In this document: positions 14,109 to 22,530 of the stretch, one piece after another
How the letters are laid out: each line of letters begins with the position of its first letter
Position numbering within the stretch: position 1 is the stretch's first letter
Origin: Actinomycetota bacterium
GTDB lineage: Bacteria > Actinomycetota > Geothermincolia > Fen-727 > Anoxymicrobiaceae
NCBI GenBank assembly: GCA_018894655.1
Contig: JAHIPE010000091.1
Location: forward strand, 1-25,088
Reading direction: 5' to 3'
DNA length: 25,088 nt
The notes under the pieces: model-generated
The model's database searches: none
What the model was told of the DNA's origin: nothing
Seen by the model: the letters and a program-made list of their open reading frames with translations, nothing else
Made by a program: the position numbers and the translations under genes

Positions 14109-15746
14109 ATGGTAAAGCGTTCGGGGCTGAAACTTGACGATTCCCTCTTCGAAGGGGACGAGAAACCGTCTCGCTTTCGCGGGGGGAGGACCGACAACAC
14201 ACTGGCGGTGGCAATAGCCCTGGCGGTGGCAACGGTGGTTCTCCTTACGTTTACCTCCGGGAAGGAGAACTGGTGGGCGGTTGTCATGCTGGGAATACTG
14301 TTCCTGGCGTCCGAGCTCTTTGCCCTTCCGATGAAACCCGGAGGGCGGTTGTCACTGGCTCTACTCGTCGTCGTAATGGCCATGATGATATCCGGGCCTC
14401 TCGGGGCCGCGGCTGTTACCCTGTTCGGCATCCCGGTTTTCTGGTTGGAGCGGGGAGAGCAGGGGGTGAGGAGAGTCATATTCAACATCTGCCAGATGGT
14501 GTTCGCGGCAGGGGCCGCGGCGTGGGTCTTCCATCACGCCGGCGGCGCTCTCCTGGAGCCGGGCCTGAAGAACGGCGGAAAGCTGGTGCTCCCATGCGTG
14601 CTGGCGATGCTGATCTTCTTTGTCTTGAACACGGTGCTGGTCACGCCGATGCTGACGCCTGATGGGGAGAGCATGACTCGTTTCTGGCAGAGGCGCATGC
14701 TGACAAGGCTTCCCGGTTACCTGCTGTACGGCGGGATCGGGTTCCTGGCGGCGGTTGTCTACGTCAAGCTCGAGTTCCCCGCGGTGGTATTGCTGTTCGC
14801 CCCGATGATTGCGATAAGAGTCGCTTACACCCGGTACGAGGTGATGCGCAACGTGTGTGACAATACCACGCTGGCCATCATGGAGGCGGTTGAAGGCCCT
14901 GGTACGCCGATGGAGGGGCATAGCGTGGGGGTCGCGGAGATTGCCATGGCGATCGCGGAGGAGATGAACTTCCAGGAGGAGGACCTCCACTACCTCAGGC
15001 AGGCGGCGTTACTTCACGATATCGGCAAGCTGGCGCTCGACCCGGCGGTCTTCGACAAGGACGCGCCGCTGACGCCCGAGGAGTACGAGGAGATGAAGAA
15101 GCACCCCCTGATAGGTGGGAGGATCGTGTCTCGGGAACCATCGTTCGCAATAGTGGCCCCGTCGATAACCCATCACCATGAGATGTCGGACGGCAGCGGG
15201 TACGTGGACGGCCTGGCGGCGGAAGCGATACCTATTGGCGCTCGCATCCTGGCGGTGGCGAACTCGTTCGATGCCATGCAGCGGCCGGCCCCTTACAGGG
15301 AGCCGCGTAGCCCGTACGATGCCGCGTCCGAGATAATGAAGGCAAAAGGCATGCAGTTCGACCCCGAAGTAGTCGATGCTTTTACCAGCGTTGTCGCCAG
15401 GCGGGGCATCTGGACCGGCTCGCTCAAGGACAAGGTGCCGATGCCGTCGGGAAAGGCCTCCGGAGAACCTACGGCGGCGGCCGAGCCAGTGCAGCCCACC
15501 CTTGAGGACGCTGTTGCCGGGGCCGGTGATACCGCCTCCGAGGAGCGGGAAAAGACCGCAACCCCCGCCGAGGGGTTGAAGTACGCCGAGGTTAGGGGCG
15601 ACATAGAGAAGGATATCAGCGAATGGGAGAGGGCCGAAGGTGACAGAAAAAGGCGAAGTGCTCGTGGAGAATCAAGAAGAAGAACTGGTTCCCGCAAGAA
15701 GGAGAGCAAGAAAGGCAAGGGGCCGAAAGGCAAGAAGAAGCCCTAA
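14109..15746 (+). CDS. Membrane protein with C-terminal HD-GYP-like phosphohydrolase domain
   Basis: The 545-residue protein has several hydrophobic segments between about 30 and 240, consistent with a multi-span membrane sensor region. A cytoplasmic HD domain follows: EGHSVGVAEIAMAIAEEM, LLHDIGKLAL (His303-Asp304), EEMKKHPLIGG, HHHEMSDGSGYV (355-366) and ILAVANSFDAM. The pattern is HD-GYP, a c-di-GMP phosphodiesterase family, but the final GYP proline is Val366 and the usual Arg/Lys before xDG is Met359. The C-terminal 100 residues are low-complexity and end in a strongly basic tail. ATG 14109 is preferred, with GGAGGT (14092-14097) eleven bases upstream. The 3' end overlaps the next gene by 107 bases. 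Substrate and signal are unknown. Confidence 0.8.
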   Translation: MVKRSGLKLDDSLFEGDEKPSRFRGGRTDNTLAVAIALAVATVVLLTFTSGKENWWAVVMLGILFLASELFALPMKPGGRLSLALLVVVMAMMISGPLGAAAVTLFGIPVFWLERGEQGVRRVIFNICQMVFAAGAAAWVFHHAGGALLEPGLKNGGKLVLPCVLAMLIFFVLNTVLVTPMLTPDGESMTRFWQRRMLTRLPGYLLYGGIGFLAAVVYVKLEFPAVVLLFAPMIAIRVAYTRYEVMRNVCDNTTLAIMEAVEGPGTPMEGHSVGVAEIAMAIAEEMNFQEEDLHYLRQAALLHDIGKLALDPAVFDKDAPLTPEEYEEMKKHPLIGGRIVSREPSFAIVAPSITHHHEMSDGSGYVDGLAAEAIPIGARILAVANSFDAMQRPAPYREPRSPYDAASEIMKAKGMQFDPEVVDAFTSVVARRGIWTGSLKDKVPMPSGKASGEPTAAAEPVQPTLEDAVAGAGDTASEEREKTATPAEGLKYAEVRGDIEKDISEWERAEGDRKRRSARGESRRRTGSRKKESKKGKGPKGKKKP

Positions 15747-17268
15747 GCCGGTCTTCGAGGAAGAGGGTGTTCCCCAGGAGGAAGCCCCACCGGTCAACGC
15801 CGAGCCCTCCGGGGAACCCGAAGGGGAGGATCAAGGTGGGGTGGAGTTGCCTGCCGGTGAGAGCGTACCGGTGGAACCCTCCGGCGAGGACGAACTGGGC
15901 ATCCCGACCCGCCGGGTAAGGAGGCCTTCCAGGGGGCGAAGGACGCCGGGGCGTGCGCCGCGGGCCGGGTTTCCCGTGGCAATCGTACTGATAATCACCG
16001 CGGCGCTGGCGACCATGATCATTGCCGCCTTCAACACGCGGGTCGCGTCGATCGACTACAGTAATTTCGTCTTCTTACTGGTGGTTTTCACCGTGGCCGC
16101 GCACTTCGATCTCAAGATAAAGGGTGGAGGGAAGATCAGCCTCGGCCTGGCGCCGCTGCTCGCCGCTCTCATCACCATCCCCGGTGTCGAGGTGATATGG
16201 CTTTTCCTGTTAGGCACGGCCATCACACTGGTCACCAGGATGCTGGGTGAGTGGGATAAAGACGAGTTCCTGGGACTATTGATAGACCTCACCGGGGTGG
16301 GCGTGATGGTGCTGGCCTATCACCTGCTGGTCAAGGTGCTTCCCGATAAACCGGTGCTCCTCGGGTCTTACACGCCCTACATGCTTGGGGCTGTGGCGGT
16401 GGCGGCAGGCGTGTTCTTTATCTTTTACGCGGCCCGGGAGGCGTACATTCTCTCCCAGGAGGGTTACCTTCCCGCCGCGGTCTACTTCAAGAGCGTGCTT
16501 CGCAAGTCGCTGGTCCCGTTTCTCATAGTGGGGTTCATCGGTGTGCTGATGGGGCTGGTCTTCATTGGTATTGGGATGTGGTCGATGCTGATCGCGCTGC
16601 CGCTGCTCCTGGTGTTCATGCATGCCTACAACAAGGTCGCCGAGACCGACCAGGACCTGCTGGAGACGATCCGCGTCCTGGCCGCGATCCCGGAGGAGAC
16701 AGGGATGATCCCCAGGGGACACGCGGACCGGGTGGCGCGCCTCTCGATGGCGGTGGCACGCGAGCTCGGCCTTTCCCCCGAGGATGCACAGCAAGTCCAG
16801 TGCGCGGCGTACCTCCACGACATAGGCGCAATAACAATGACGGCGGAATCCGATGCCGACCAGAAGCAACTCCTGGAGGTGGAGAGCGTTGCCGCCGGCG
16901 GGGTGGACATTGTCGGGAAAGTGGATTACCTTGAAGTTGCCGCCGAGATACTCCGGGGTCGAGAAGGCCTGAGTGACCGCGTTGTTGACGTCAACAAGAG
17001 AAGAGCGGCCAGCACAGGCGCGGGCATCCTCAGTGCGGTGGACGATTTCGAGTCGCTATTGCGGGGTGGTGAAGGCGAGGAGCCGCTCTCCGAGCAGGAA
17101 GCCCTGACCGAGATGAACCTGGAGCGGGGCGTACAGTACGACAGCAAGGTCCTCAGGGCGATTACCAGGGTACTACCACGGCTGGACAGGGAAGGGTTGT
17201 CTACGGGTGCTGAAGGGAGTTCAGAAGGCCCTCCGCTTTGGGGAGGCCAGGAAGATAAGGGAGCTTGA
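15640..17268 (+). CDS. Second membrane HD-domain protein, degenerate
   Basis: The 542-residue protein repeats the architecture of its upstream neighbour. It has a charged low-complexity N-terminus (1-110, with an Arg-rich stretch at about 20-35), multiple membrane segments (about 111-330) and an HD domain with GHADRVARLSMAVARELGLS and AAYLHDIGA (His393-Asp394). No HHExxDGxGYP motif follows, so phosphodiesterase activity is doubtful. The GTG at 15640 lies inside the previous gene in another frame and has only a weak Shine-Dalgarno. Later starts (15658, 15664, or near 15840) would remove part or all of the basic N-terminus. The 3' end overlaps secA by 62 bases, implying translational coupling. 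Function is unknown. Confidence 0.75.
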   Translation: MTEKGEVLVENQEEELVPARRRARKARGRKARRSPKPVFEEEGVPQEEAPPVNAEPSGEPEGEDQGGVELPAGESVPVEPSGEDELGIPTRRVRRPSRGRRTPGRAPRAGFPVAIVLIITAALATMIIAAFNTRVASIDYSNFVFLLVVFTVAAHFDLKIKGGGKISLGLAPLLAALITIPGVEVIWLFLLGTAITLVTRMLGEWDKDEFLGLLIDLTGVGVMVLAYHLLVKVLPDKPVLLGSYTPYMLGAVAVAAGVFFIFYAAREAYILSQEGYLPAAVYFKSVLRKSLVPFLIVGFIGVLMGLVFIGIGMWSMLIALPLLLVFMHAYNKVAETDQDLLETIRVLAAIPEETGMIPRGHADRVARLSMAVARELGLSPEDAQQVQCAAYLHDIGAITMTAESDADQKQLLEVESVAAGGVDIVGKVDYLEVAAEILRGREGLSDRVVDVNKRRAASTGAGILSAVDDFESLLRGGEGEEPLSEQEALTEMNLERGVQYDSKVLRAITRVLPRLDREGLSTGAEGSSEGPPLWGGQEDKGA

Positions 17269-19711
17269 GGCGGTTGTCGCCTCGGTTAACGAGCTGGAAC
17301 CAGAGGTCTTAAAGCTTTCCGACACTGAACTCGCGGCGAAGACACCCGAGTTCCAGAAGAGGTACGACGCCGGTGAGACCCTGGACGAACTCCTCCCGGA
17401 GTCGTTCGCGGTGGTCAGGGAGGCGGCCCGAAGGACCCTGGGCGAGCGGCATTTCGACGTCCAGTTGATGGGCGGCGTAGTGCTTCACCAGGGGCAGATA
17501 GCCGAGATGAAGACCGGGGAGGGCAAGACCCTGGTGGCGACCCTGCCGGTCTACCTCAACCATTTCCCCCGCAAGGGCATTCACGTTGTCACCGTCAACG
17601 ACTACCTGGCCAAGCGCGATAGCGAGTGGATGGGGGTCGTCTACCGGTTCCTGGGTATGGACGTGGGCATCATCCAGGCACAGATGCCACCCCCGGAGCG
17701 GCGCCTGGCGTACGCGGCAGACGTTACGTTCGGGACCAACAACGAGTTCGGGTTCGACTACCTGCGGGACAACATGGTCATGACGCTCGAGCACCAGGTG
17801 CAGAGGGGCCAGTACTTCGCGATAATCGACGAGGTGGACAGCATCCTGGTGGACGAGGCCCGCACCCCCCTTATCATCAGCGGGGCTTCCACCGAGTCGG
17901 TCAAGTGGTACCGCCAGTTCGCGCAGGTGGCCCGCCAGCTGAAGAAGGACACCGACTACGAGATCGACGAGAAATCGAGGACGGTCGCGGTCACCGAAGA
18001 CGGCATCAGCAAGGTGGAGGGGATACTGGGCGTCGACAACCTGTATGACTATGTCCACACCGACATGGTCCACCACCTGGACGTCGCGGTGAAGGCCAGG
18101 GAGATCTTCACCAACGAGGTAGACTACATAATAAAGGGCGGCGAGATAATCATCGTGGACGAGTTCACCGGCCGCTTGATGCAGGGAAGGCGGTACTCCG
18201 ACGGCCTGCACCAGGCGATAGAGGCCAAGGAAGGCGTTCGCGTCAAAGAGGAGAGCCAGACGCTCGCCACTATCACGTTCCAGAACTACTTCCGGATGTA
18301 CGAGAAGCTGGCGGGCATGACCGGTACCGCCGCCACCGAGGCGGATGAGTTCCGCCACACCTATGAGCTTGGCACCGTGGTCATACCCACCAACGAGCTG
18401 ATGATACGGGAGGACCTACCGGACTTCATCTACAAGACAGAGAAGGTGAAGTTTGAGGCGGTGGTCGACGACATCATCGAGTGTCACGAGAGAGCCCAGC
18501 CGGTCCTGGTGGGCACCGTTTCCATAGAGAAGTCGGAGCGGCTATCCGGGATGCTCGACCGGCGCGGTATACCCCACGAGGTACTGAACGCTAAGCAGCA
18601 CGAGCGCGAGGCGGAGATAGTGGCGCTCGCCGGGAGACCGCAAGCGATAACGATCGCCACCAACATGGCGGGCAGGGGCACCGACATCAAGCTCGGCGGG
18701 GGGATCCCCGAAATGGGCGGCCTCAAGGTCATCGGAACGGAGCGCCACGAGTCGCGGCGCATAGACAACCAGCTGCGCGGCCGTTCCGGGCGCCAGGGAG
18801 ACCCGGGCGCGTCCCGCTTCTACCTCTCGCTCGAGGATGACCTCATGCGGAGGTTCGCCTCGCAGGCGATAGGAAGCCTCATGGAGAGGTTCAACTTCCC
18901 GGAGGACATGCCGATAGAGCACAAGCTGGTTTCCAAAGCGATAGAGTCGGCCCAGAAACAGGTCGAGTCACACAACTTCGACATAAGGAAGAACCTCCTC
19001 AAGTACGACGATGTCATGAACAGGCAGCGAGAGGTCATCTACGAGGAGAGGAGCCGCCTGATTGAGGGCAGCGACTTCGAGGAGGTGGCCAGGCAGTGGG
19101 TGGAGGATACGATCATATCCGCGGTTCACACGTTCACCAACCCCGACATCTACCCGGAGGACTGGGACCTCGACGGTTTACTGGCTTACGTTAGCCAGGT
19201 CTACCCGGTGACCGTTTCCGCTCAGGACATGGACGTGGAGGGGCTGACACAGGAAGAGCTGATAGACATTCTCCTGGAGGACATGGGGGAGGTGTACGCG
19301 CAGCGCGAGAGGGAGTTCGGCCCTGAGAAGATGCGCGAGCTGGAGAGGAACGTGATGCTGGAGATCGTTGACAACAAGTGGCGGGAGCACCTCTACGAGC
19401 TGGACTACCTGCAGGATGGCATTGGCCTGAGGGGGATCGCCGGCAAGGACCCGCTGGTGGCGTACCAGGGCGAAGCGTTCGACATGTTCCGGGCGATGAC
19501 CGATGGCGTAAAGGAGGAGTTCGCGCGCTACATTCTCCATGCCCAGATAGTCGAGGTGGATACCGAGCGGGAGCCGCCCCGGACGGTTGAGAGCTCCGGA
19601 GAGAAGGAGGAGAAACCGGTGCAGCGGCACAAGGACAAGGTGGGAAGGAACGACCCGTGTCCGTGCGGGAGCGGGAAGAAGCACAAGAAGTGCTGCGGCG
19701 CCAACGCATGA
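17207..19711 (+). CDS. secA: Preprotein translocase ATPase SecA
   Basis: The 834-residue motor drives preproteins through the SecYEG channel. The N-terminus has the usual LEPEVLKLSDTELAAKTPEF. The first nucleotide-binding domain has Walker A MKTGEGKT (101-108) and DEVD (208-211), followed by DEARTPLIISG. The second half has TNMAGRGTDI and QLRGRSGRQGDPG, then helical scaffold/wing segments. The extreme C-terminus NDPCPCGSGKKHKKCCG is the zinc-binding SEC-C motif that contacts SecB or ribosomes. The GTG start lies 62 bases inside the upstream HD gene, with AAGGG about ten bases before it; the conserved N-terminus supports this start. It precedes prfB, a widely conserved pairing. Confidence 0.97.
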   Translation: MLKGVQKALRFGEARKIRELEAVVASVNELEPEVLKLSDTELAAKTPEFQKRYDAGETLDELLPESFAVVREAARRTLGERHFDVQLMGGVVLHQGQIAEMKTGEGKTLVATLPVYLNHFPRKGIHVVTVNDYLAKRDSEWMGVVYRFLGMDVGIIQAQMPPPERRLAYAADVTFGTNNEFGFDYLRDNMVMTLEHQVQRGQYFAIIDEVDSILVDEARTPLIISGASTESVKWYRQFAQVARQLKKDTDYEIDEKSRTVAVTEDGISKVEGILGVDNLYDYVHTDMVHHLDVAVKAREIFTNEVDYIIKGGEIIIVDEFTGRLMQGRRYSDGLHQAIEAKEGVRVKEESQTLATITFQNYFRMYEKLAGMTGTAATEADEFRHTYELGTVVIPTNELMIREDLPDFIYKTEKVKFEAVVDDIIECHERAQPVLVGTVSIEKSERLSGMLDRRGIPHEVLNAKQHEREAEIVALAGRPQAITIATNMAGRGTDIKLGGGIPEMGGLKVIGTERHESRRIDNQLRGRSGRQGDPGASRFYLSLEDDLMRRFASQAIGSLMERFNFPEDMPIEHKLVSKAIESAQKQVESHNFDIRKNLLKYDDVMNRQREVIYEERSRLIEGSDFEEVARQWVEDTIISAVHTFTNPDIYPEDWDLDGLLAYVSQVYPVTVSAQDMDVEGLTQEELIDILLEDMGEVYAQREREFGPEKMRELERNVMLEIVDNKWREHLYELDYLQDGIGLRGIAGKDPLVAYQGEAFDMFRAMTDGVKEEFARYILHAQIVEVDTEREPPRTVESSGEKEEKPVQRHKDKVGRNDPCPCGSGKKHKKCCGANA

Positions 19712-19732
19712 CACCACGGGAAGGAGGCTGGA

Positions 19733-20855
19733 ATGGTAACTGATTTCCAGGGGGAGATTAGAGGCTGCGTGCACCGGCTGGAGAAAATAGGTGATTACCT
19801 TTGAGGTGGCCAAGTCGCGCAACGAGCTGGACAAGCTAAAACGGGAGGCGGCTACCCCCGACCTCTGGAACGACCAGGAGAGGGCCAGGCGGGTGATGGC
19901 CCTTCTTTCGCGCCTGGAGGGCGAGGTATCCCGCTACGACGGGATTCTGTCGAAGGCCGCGGAGCTCGAGGAGATGAACCGGCTGGGTCTGGAGGAGGGT
20001 GACCCTTCGTTTGAGGAGGAGATATCCGAGGGAATCGCCTCACTCGACGGGGAGATACGGGATATCGAAACCGTTTCCCTGCTGCAGGGGGAGTTTGACC
20101 GGGGAAACGCGATACTGTCGCTTCACCCCGGCGCCGGTGGGCTCGAGTCGCAGGACTGGGCGGAGATGCTCCTCCGCCTGTACTTGCGCTGGGCCGATCG
20201 TAGCGGCTTCGAGGTCGACCTGCACGACATACAGCCCGGTGATGGAGGCGGGATCAAGAGCGCCACGTTCACAGTCCGCGGGCGGAACGCCTTCGGTTTT
20301 CTGTCGTGCGAGAAGGGCGTGCACCGCCTGGTGCGGATCTCGCCGTTCGACTTCTCCAGCAGGCGCCACACATCTTTCGTGTCGCTGGACGTTATTCCCG
20401 AGGCGGGAGAGGAGGCCGATGTCGATATCGACCCCAAGGACCTCCGGATAGACACCTACAGGTCGTCGGGCGCCGGCGGACAGCATGTCAACGTCACCGA
20501 TTCGGCGGTTCGAATCACCCATATCCCGACGAACATCGTGGTCCAGTGCCAGAACGAGAGATCGCAGATGAGCAACAAGACCGCGGCCATGAAGATACTG
20601 AAGTCCCGGCTCCTCGAGTCGGCCCGGCAGGAGAAGGAGAAGGAGATCAAAGCGATCCGCAGCCAGCGCAAGGATATCGGCTGGGGCAGCCAGATCCGTT
20701 CATACGTTTTCCAACCGTACCAGATGGTCAAGGACCACCGCACAGGTGTGGAGATAGGGAACGTGCAGGCTGTGATGGACGGGAACATCGACTTGTTGAT
20801 AGAGGAAGGCCTTCGCTGGAAAAGGAAGCAGGAAGGACAGCGGGAGGAAGTGTGA
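19733..20855 (+). CDS. prfB: Peptide chain release factor 2, made by programmed +1 frameshift
   Basis: RF2 terminates translation at UGA and UAA. A 23-codon leader starts at ATG 19733, with AAGGAGG five bases upstream, and ends at TGA 19802-19804. A +1 slip on CTT (19799-19801) enters the main frame at GAG 19803 and gives 373 residues with the junction GDYL-EVAKS. This parallels the E. coli RF2 junction. The main frame carries the RF2 stop-codon motif SPF (in ISPFDFSSRR) and the catalytic GGQ (in SSGAGGQHVN). Calling only the main frame from GTG 19791 would truncate the N-terminus. The stop overlaps the start of the PHP gene in GTGA. Its place after secA and before ftsEX is a common order. 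Confidence 0.95.
19789..19804 (+). promoter_or_regulatory. prfB programmed +1 frameshift site
   Basis: The site reads AGGTGAT, then TAC, then CTT TGA. AGGTGAT (19789-19795) is a seven-base match to the anti-Shine-Dalgarno sequence and sits three bases before the CTT slip codon, the same spacing as AGGGGG in E. coli prfB. When RF2 is scarce the in-frame TGA is read slowly and ribosomes shift to make more RF2, a known autoregulatory loop. Confidence 0.93.
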
Positions 20856-21616
20856 CAGTGGCCGGAGAGCCGAGGATAAAGACAGACCTTCACGTCCACA
20901 CCATCGCAAGCGGGCACGGGTACTCCACGGTAAGGGAGATCTGCTCCGAGGCGTCGACGAGGGGGCTCGAGATGATAGCGGTGGCTGACCACGGCCCCGC
21001 GATGCCCGGCGGCCCCCATATGTATCACTTCACCAACATGGTGGTGATGCCCCGCGTCCTGTCCGGCGTGAAGATACTCAGGAGCGTGGAGTGCAATATC
21101 ATCGACACCGACGGGAACCTGGATGTCCCCGACCGCGCCCTGGAGGTGCTGGACCTGGTGCAGGCGGGAATCCACCCCCGGTGTGGCTACAACGGCGACT
21201 CCGCCCTGGAAAACACCCGCGCGGTCCTGGGAGCCATAGAAAGCGGGAAGGTGGACATCCTGGTCCACCCGGGTAACCCGCTCTACCCCCTCGACTACGG
21301 AACAGTGGTAAGGTCCGCGGCGTCTAACGGTGTGCTCATCGAGATAAACAACGCGTCGTTTACGGTAGTACGAAAAGGGAGCATGGATAACTGCCGGGTG
21401 ATCGCCCGGGAGGCAAAGGCCGCCGGAGCCCAGCTGTCGGTTGGAAGCGACGCCCACGACGCCTTGCTGGTCGGCGTCTTTGATAAGGCGCTGGAACTTA
21501 TCGACGATATCGGCATCCCTGACGAAAGGATAGCGAACAGGGATACCGCCTCGGTGATGGAATTTTTGGGTTCGCGAGGGAAGGATATCTCTTTCTCTGA
21601 GGCAAAGTATAAGTAG
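20852..21616 (+). CDS. PHP-domain phosphoesterase (YcdX-like)
   Basis: The 254-residue protein belongs to the PHP family of metal-dependent phosphoesterases. It shows TDLHVHTIASGHGYST (His14, His16 as metal ligands), VADHGPAMPGGPH, VECNIID, an internal AGIHPRCG and DILVHPGNP, and the C-terminal SVGSDAHDA. These match the trinuclear-zinc YcdX subgroup. The physiological substrate is not known for the subgroup. GTG 20852 overlaps the prfB stop (GTGA) and has GGAGG (20843-20847) four bases upstream; GTG 20858 is the alternative. It ends before an AT-rich promoter region, so it is probably the last gene of the hpf-secA-prfB transcription unit. Confidence 0.88.
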   Translation: MTVAGEPRIKTDLHVHTIASGHGYSTVREICSEASTRGLEMIAVADHGPAMPGGPHMYHFTNMVVMPRVLSGVKILRSVECNIIDTDGNLDVPDRALEVLDLVQAGIHPRCGYNGDSALENTRAVLGAIESGKVDILVHPGNPLYPLDYGTVVRSAASNGVLIEINNASFTVVRKGSMDNCRVIAREAKAAGAQLSVGSDAHDALLVGVFDKALELIDDIGIPDERIANRDTASVMEFLGSRGKDISFSEAKYK

Positions 21617-21710
21617 CGTCGCGGCGGGAACGCGCGCGAGACGAATACAGGGGCCAGGGAGCGCCACGTAACGACTGCGGGCAGGAGTGGTTCGGAAATG
21701 TGAAAAGAGG

Positions 21711-21809
21711 CTAATTACTAAACAGTAATTATCATGGCTAACAATAGTTTACAATTGCCACTCATTCAAGAGTTAACACTTGAATCATAATCAACATTAG
21801 TTATCATAA
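21711..21809 (+). promoter_or_regulatory. AT-rich palindromic control region upstream of ftsEX
   Basis: About 100 bases differ sharply in composition from the GC-rich surroundings. They contain TAATTACT and AGTAATTA around a four-base loop, and ATTCAAG and CTTGAAT around an eight-base loop. TTATCAT occurs twice, near 21729 and at 21801. These could be operator sites or hairpins. A promoter lies at the 3' end. Confidence 0.5.
21780..21807 (+). promoter_or_regulatory. Probable sigma-70-type promoter of ftsEX
   Basis: TTGAAT (21780-21785, four of six consensus positions) and TATCAT (21802-21807, five of six) are separated by 16 bases. Transcription would begin about 30 bases before the ftsE TTG, a normal leader length. 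The -35 overlaps the right arm of the ATTCAAG/CTTGAAT palindrome, a plausible arrangement for repression. Confidence 0.55.
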
Positions 21810-21843
21810 GTAACAAGCGGGAAAGGCTTGGAGGTACGGTCAA

Positions 21844-22530
21844 TTGATACGTTTTAGAAGGGTTACAAAGGCCTATATGGGTAACATCTACGCCCTTGAC
21901 GACGTGACCGTGGATATAGAGAAGAAGGAGTTCGTGTTCATCGTGGGCCCGAGCGGCTCCGGCAAATCAACTTTTATCAAGCTCATGCTCAAGGAGGAGG
22001 AACCTACGAACGGCCAGGTGTACATCGCGGACACCAACCTGTCGGAGATCAAGAGGTGGAAGGTTCCGTACCTGCGCCGTAAGGTCGGGTGTGTCTTTCA
22101 GGACTTCAAGCTCCTGCCGCAGAAGACGGTGTTCGAGAACGTCTCCTACGCGCTGGAGGTAACCGGGAGGCCGCGGCGGATCGTCGAGTCGTACGTCCCG
22201 GAGGTCTTGCGCCTCGTCGGCCTGGGCCACAAGCTGGACTCGTACCCCGATGAGCTGTCGGGGGGGGAGCAGCAACGCGTCTCCGTCGCCCGGGCGTTCG
22301 TGAACCGCCCTCCCATCCTCCTCGCCGATGAGCCGACAGGTAACCTGGACCCCGCCATGTCCGCGGGGATAGTGAAGTTGCTGGAGAGGATTAACAATAC
22401 GGGCACCACGGTGGTGATGGCAACCCACGATCAGGATATCGTGAACACGTTCAAGAAGCGCGTGGTAGAGCTGCGCGACGGCCGGGTTGTACGTGACCAG
22501 TCGAGAGGGATCTACGGCCATGGCGGTTAA
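21844..22530 (+). CDS. ftsE: Cell-division ABC transporter ATPase FtsE
   Basis: The 228-residue ATPase pairs with FtsX at the inner face of the membrane and controls peptidoglycan hydrolases during division or elongation. Walker A GPSGSGKS (35-42), the Q-loop region VFQDFKLLP, signature LSGGEQQR (138-145), Walker B ILLADEP (158-164) and switch His195 (ATHDQD) are all intact. The TTG start has GGAGGT (21830-21835) eight bases upstream. The stop overlaps the ftsX start by 11 bases, so the two are coupled. It is the first gene after the AT-rich promoter region. Confidence 0.96.
   Translation: MIRFRRVTKAYMGNIYALDDVTVDIEKKEFVFIVGPSGSGKSTFIKLMLKEEEPTNGQVYIADTNLSEIKRWKVPYLRRKVGCVFQDFKLLPQKTVFENVSYALEVTGRPRRIVESYVPEVLRLVGLGHKLDSYPDELSGGEQQRVSVARAFVNRPPILLADEPTGNLDPAMSAGIVKLLERINNTGTTVVMATHDQDIVNTFKKRVVELRDGRVVRDQSRGIYGHGG

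Noticed and set aside
20306..20851. Long open frame running through prfB into the PHP gene
   Set aside because: The upstream part is a shadow of prfB in another frame; only the part from 20852 carries the PHP motifs.
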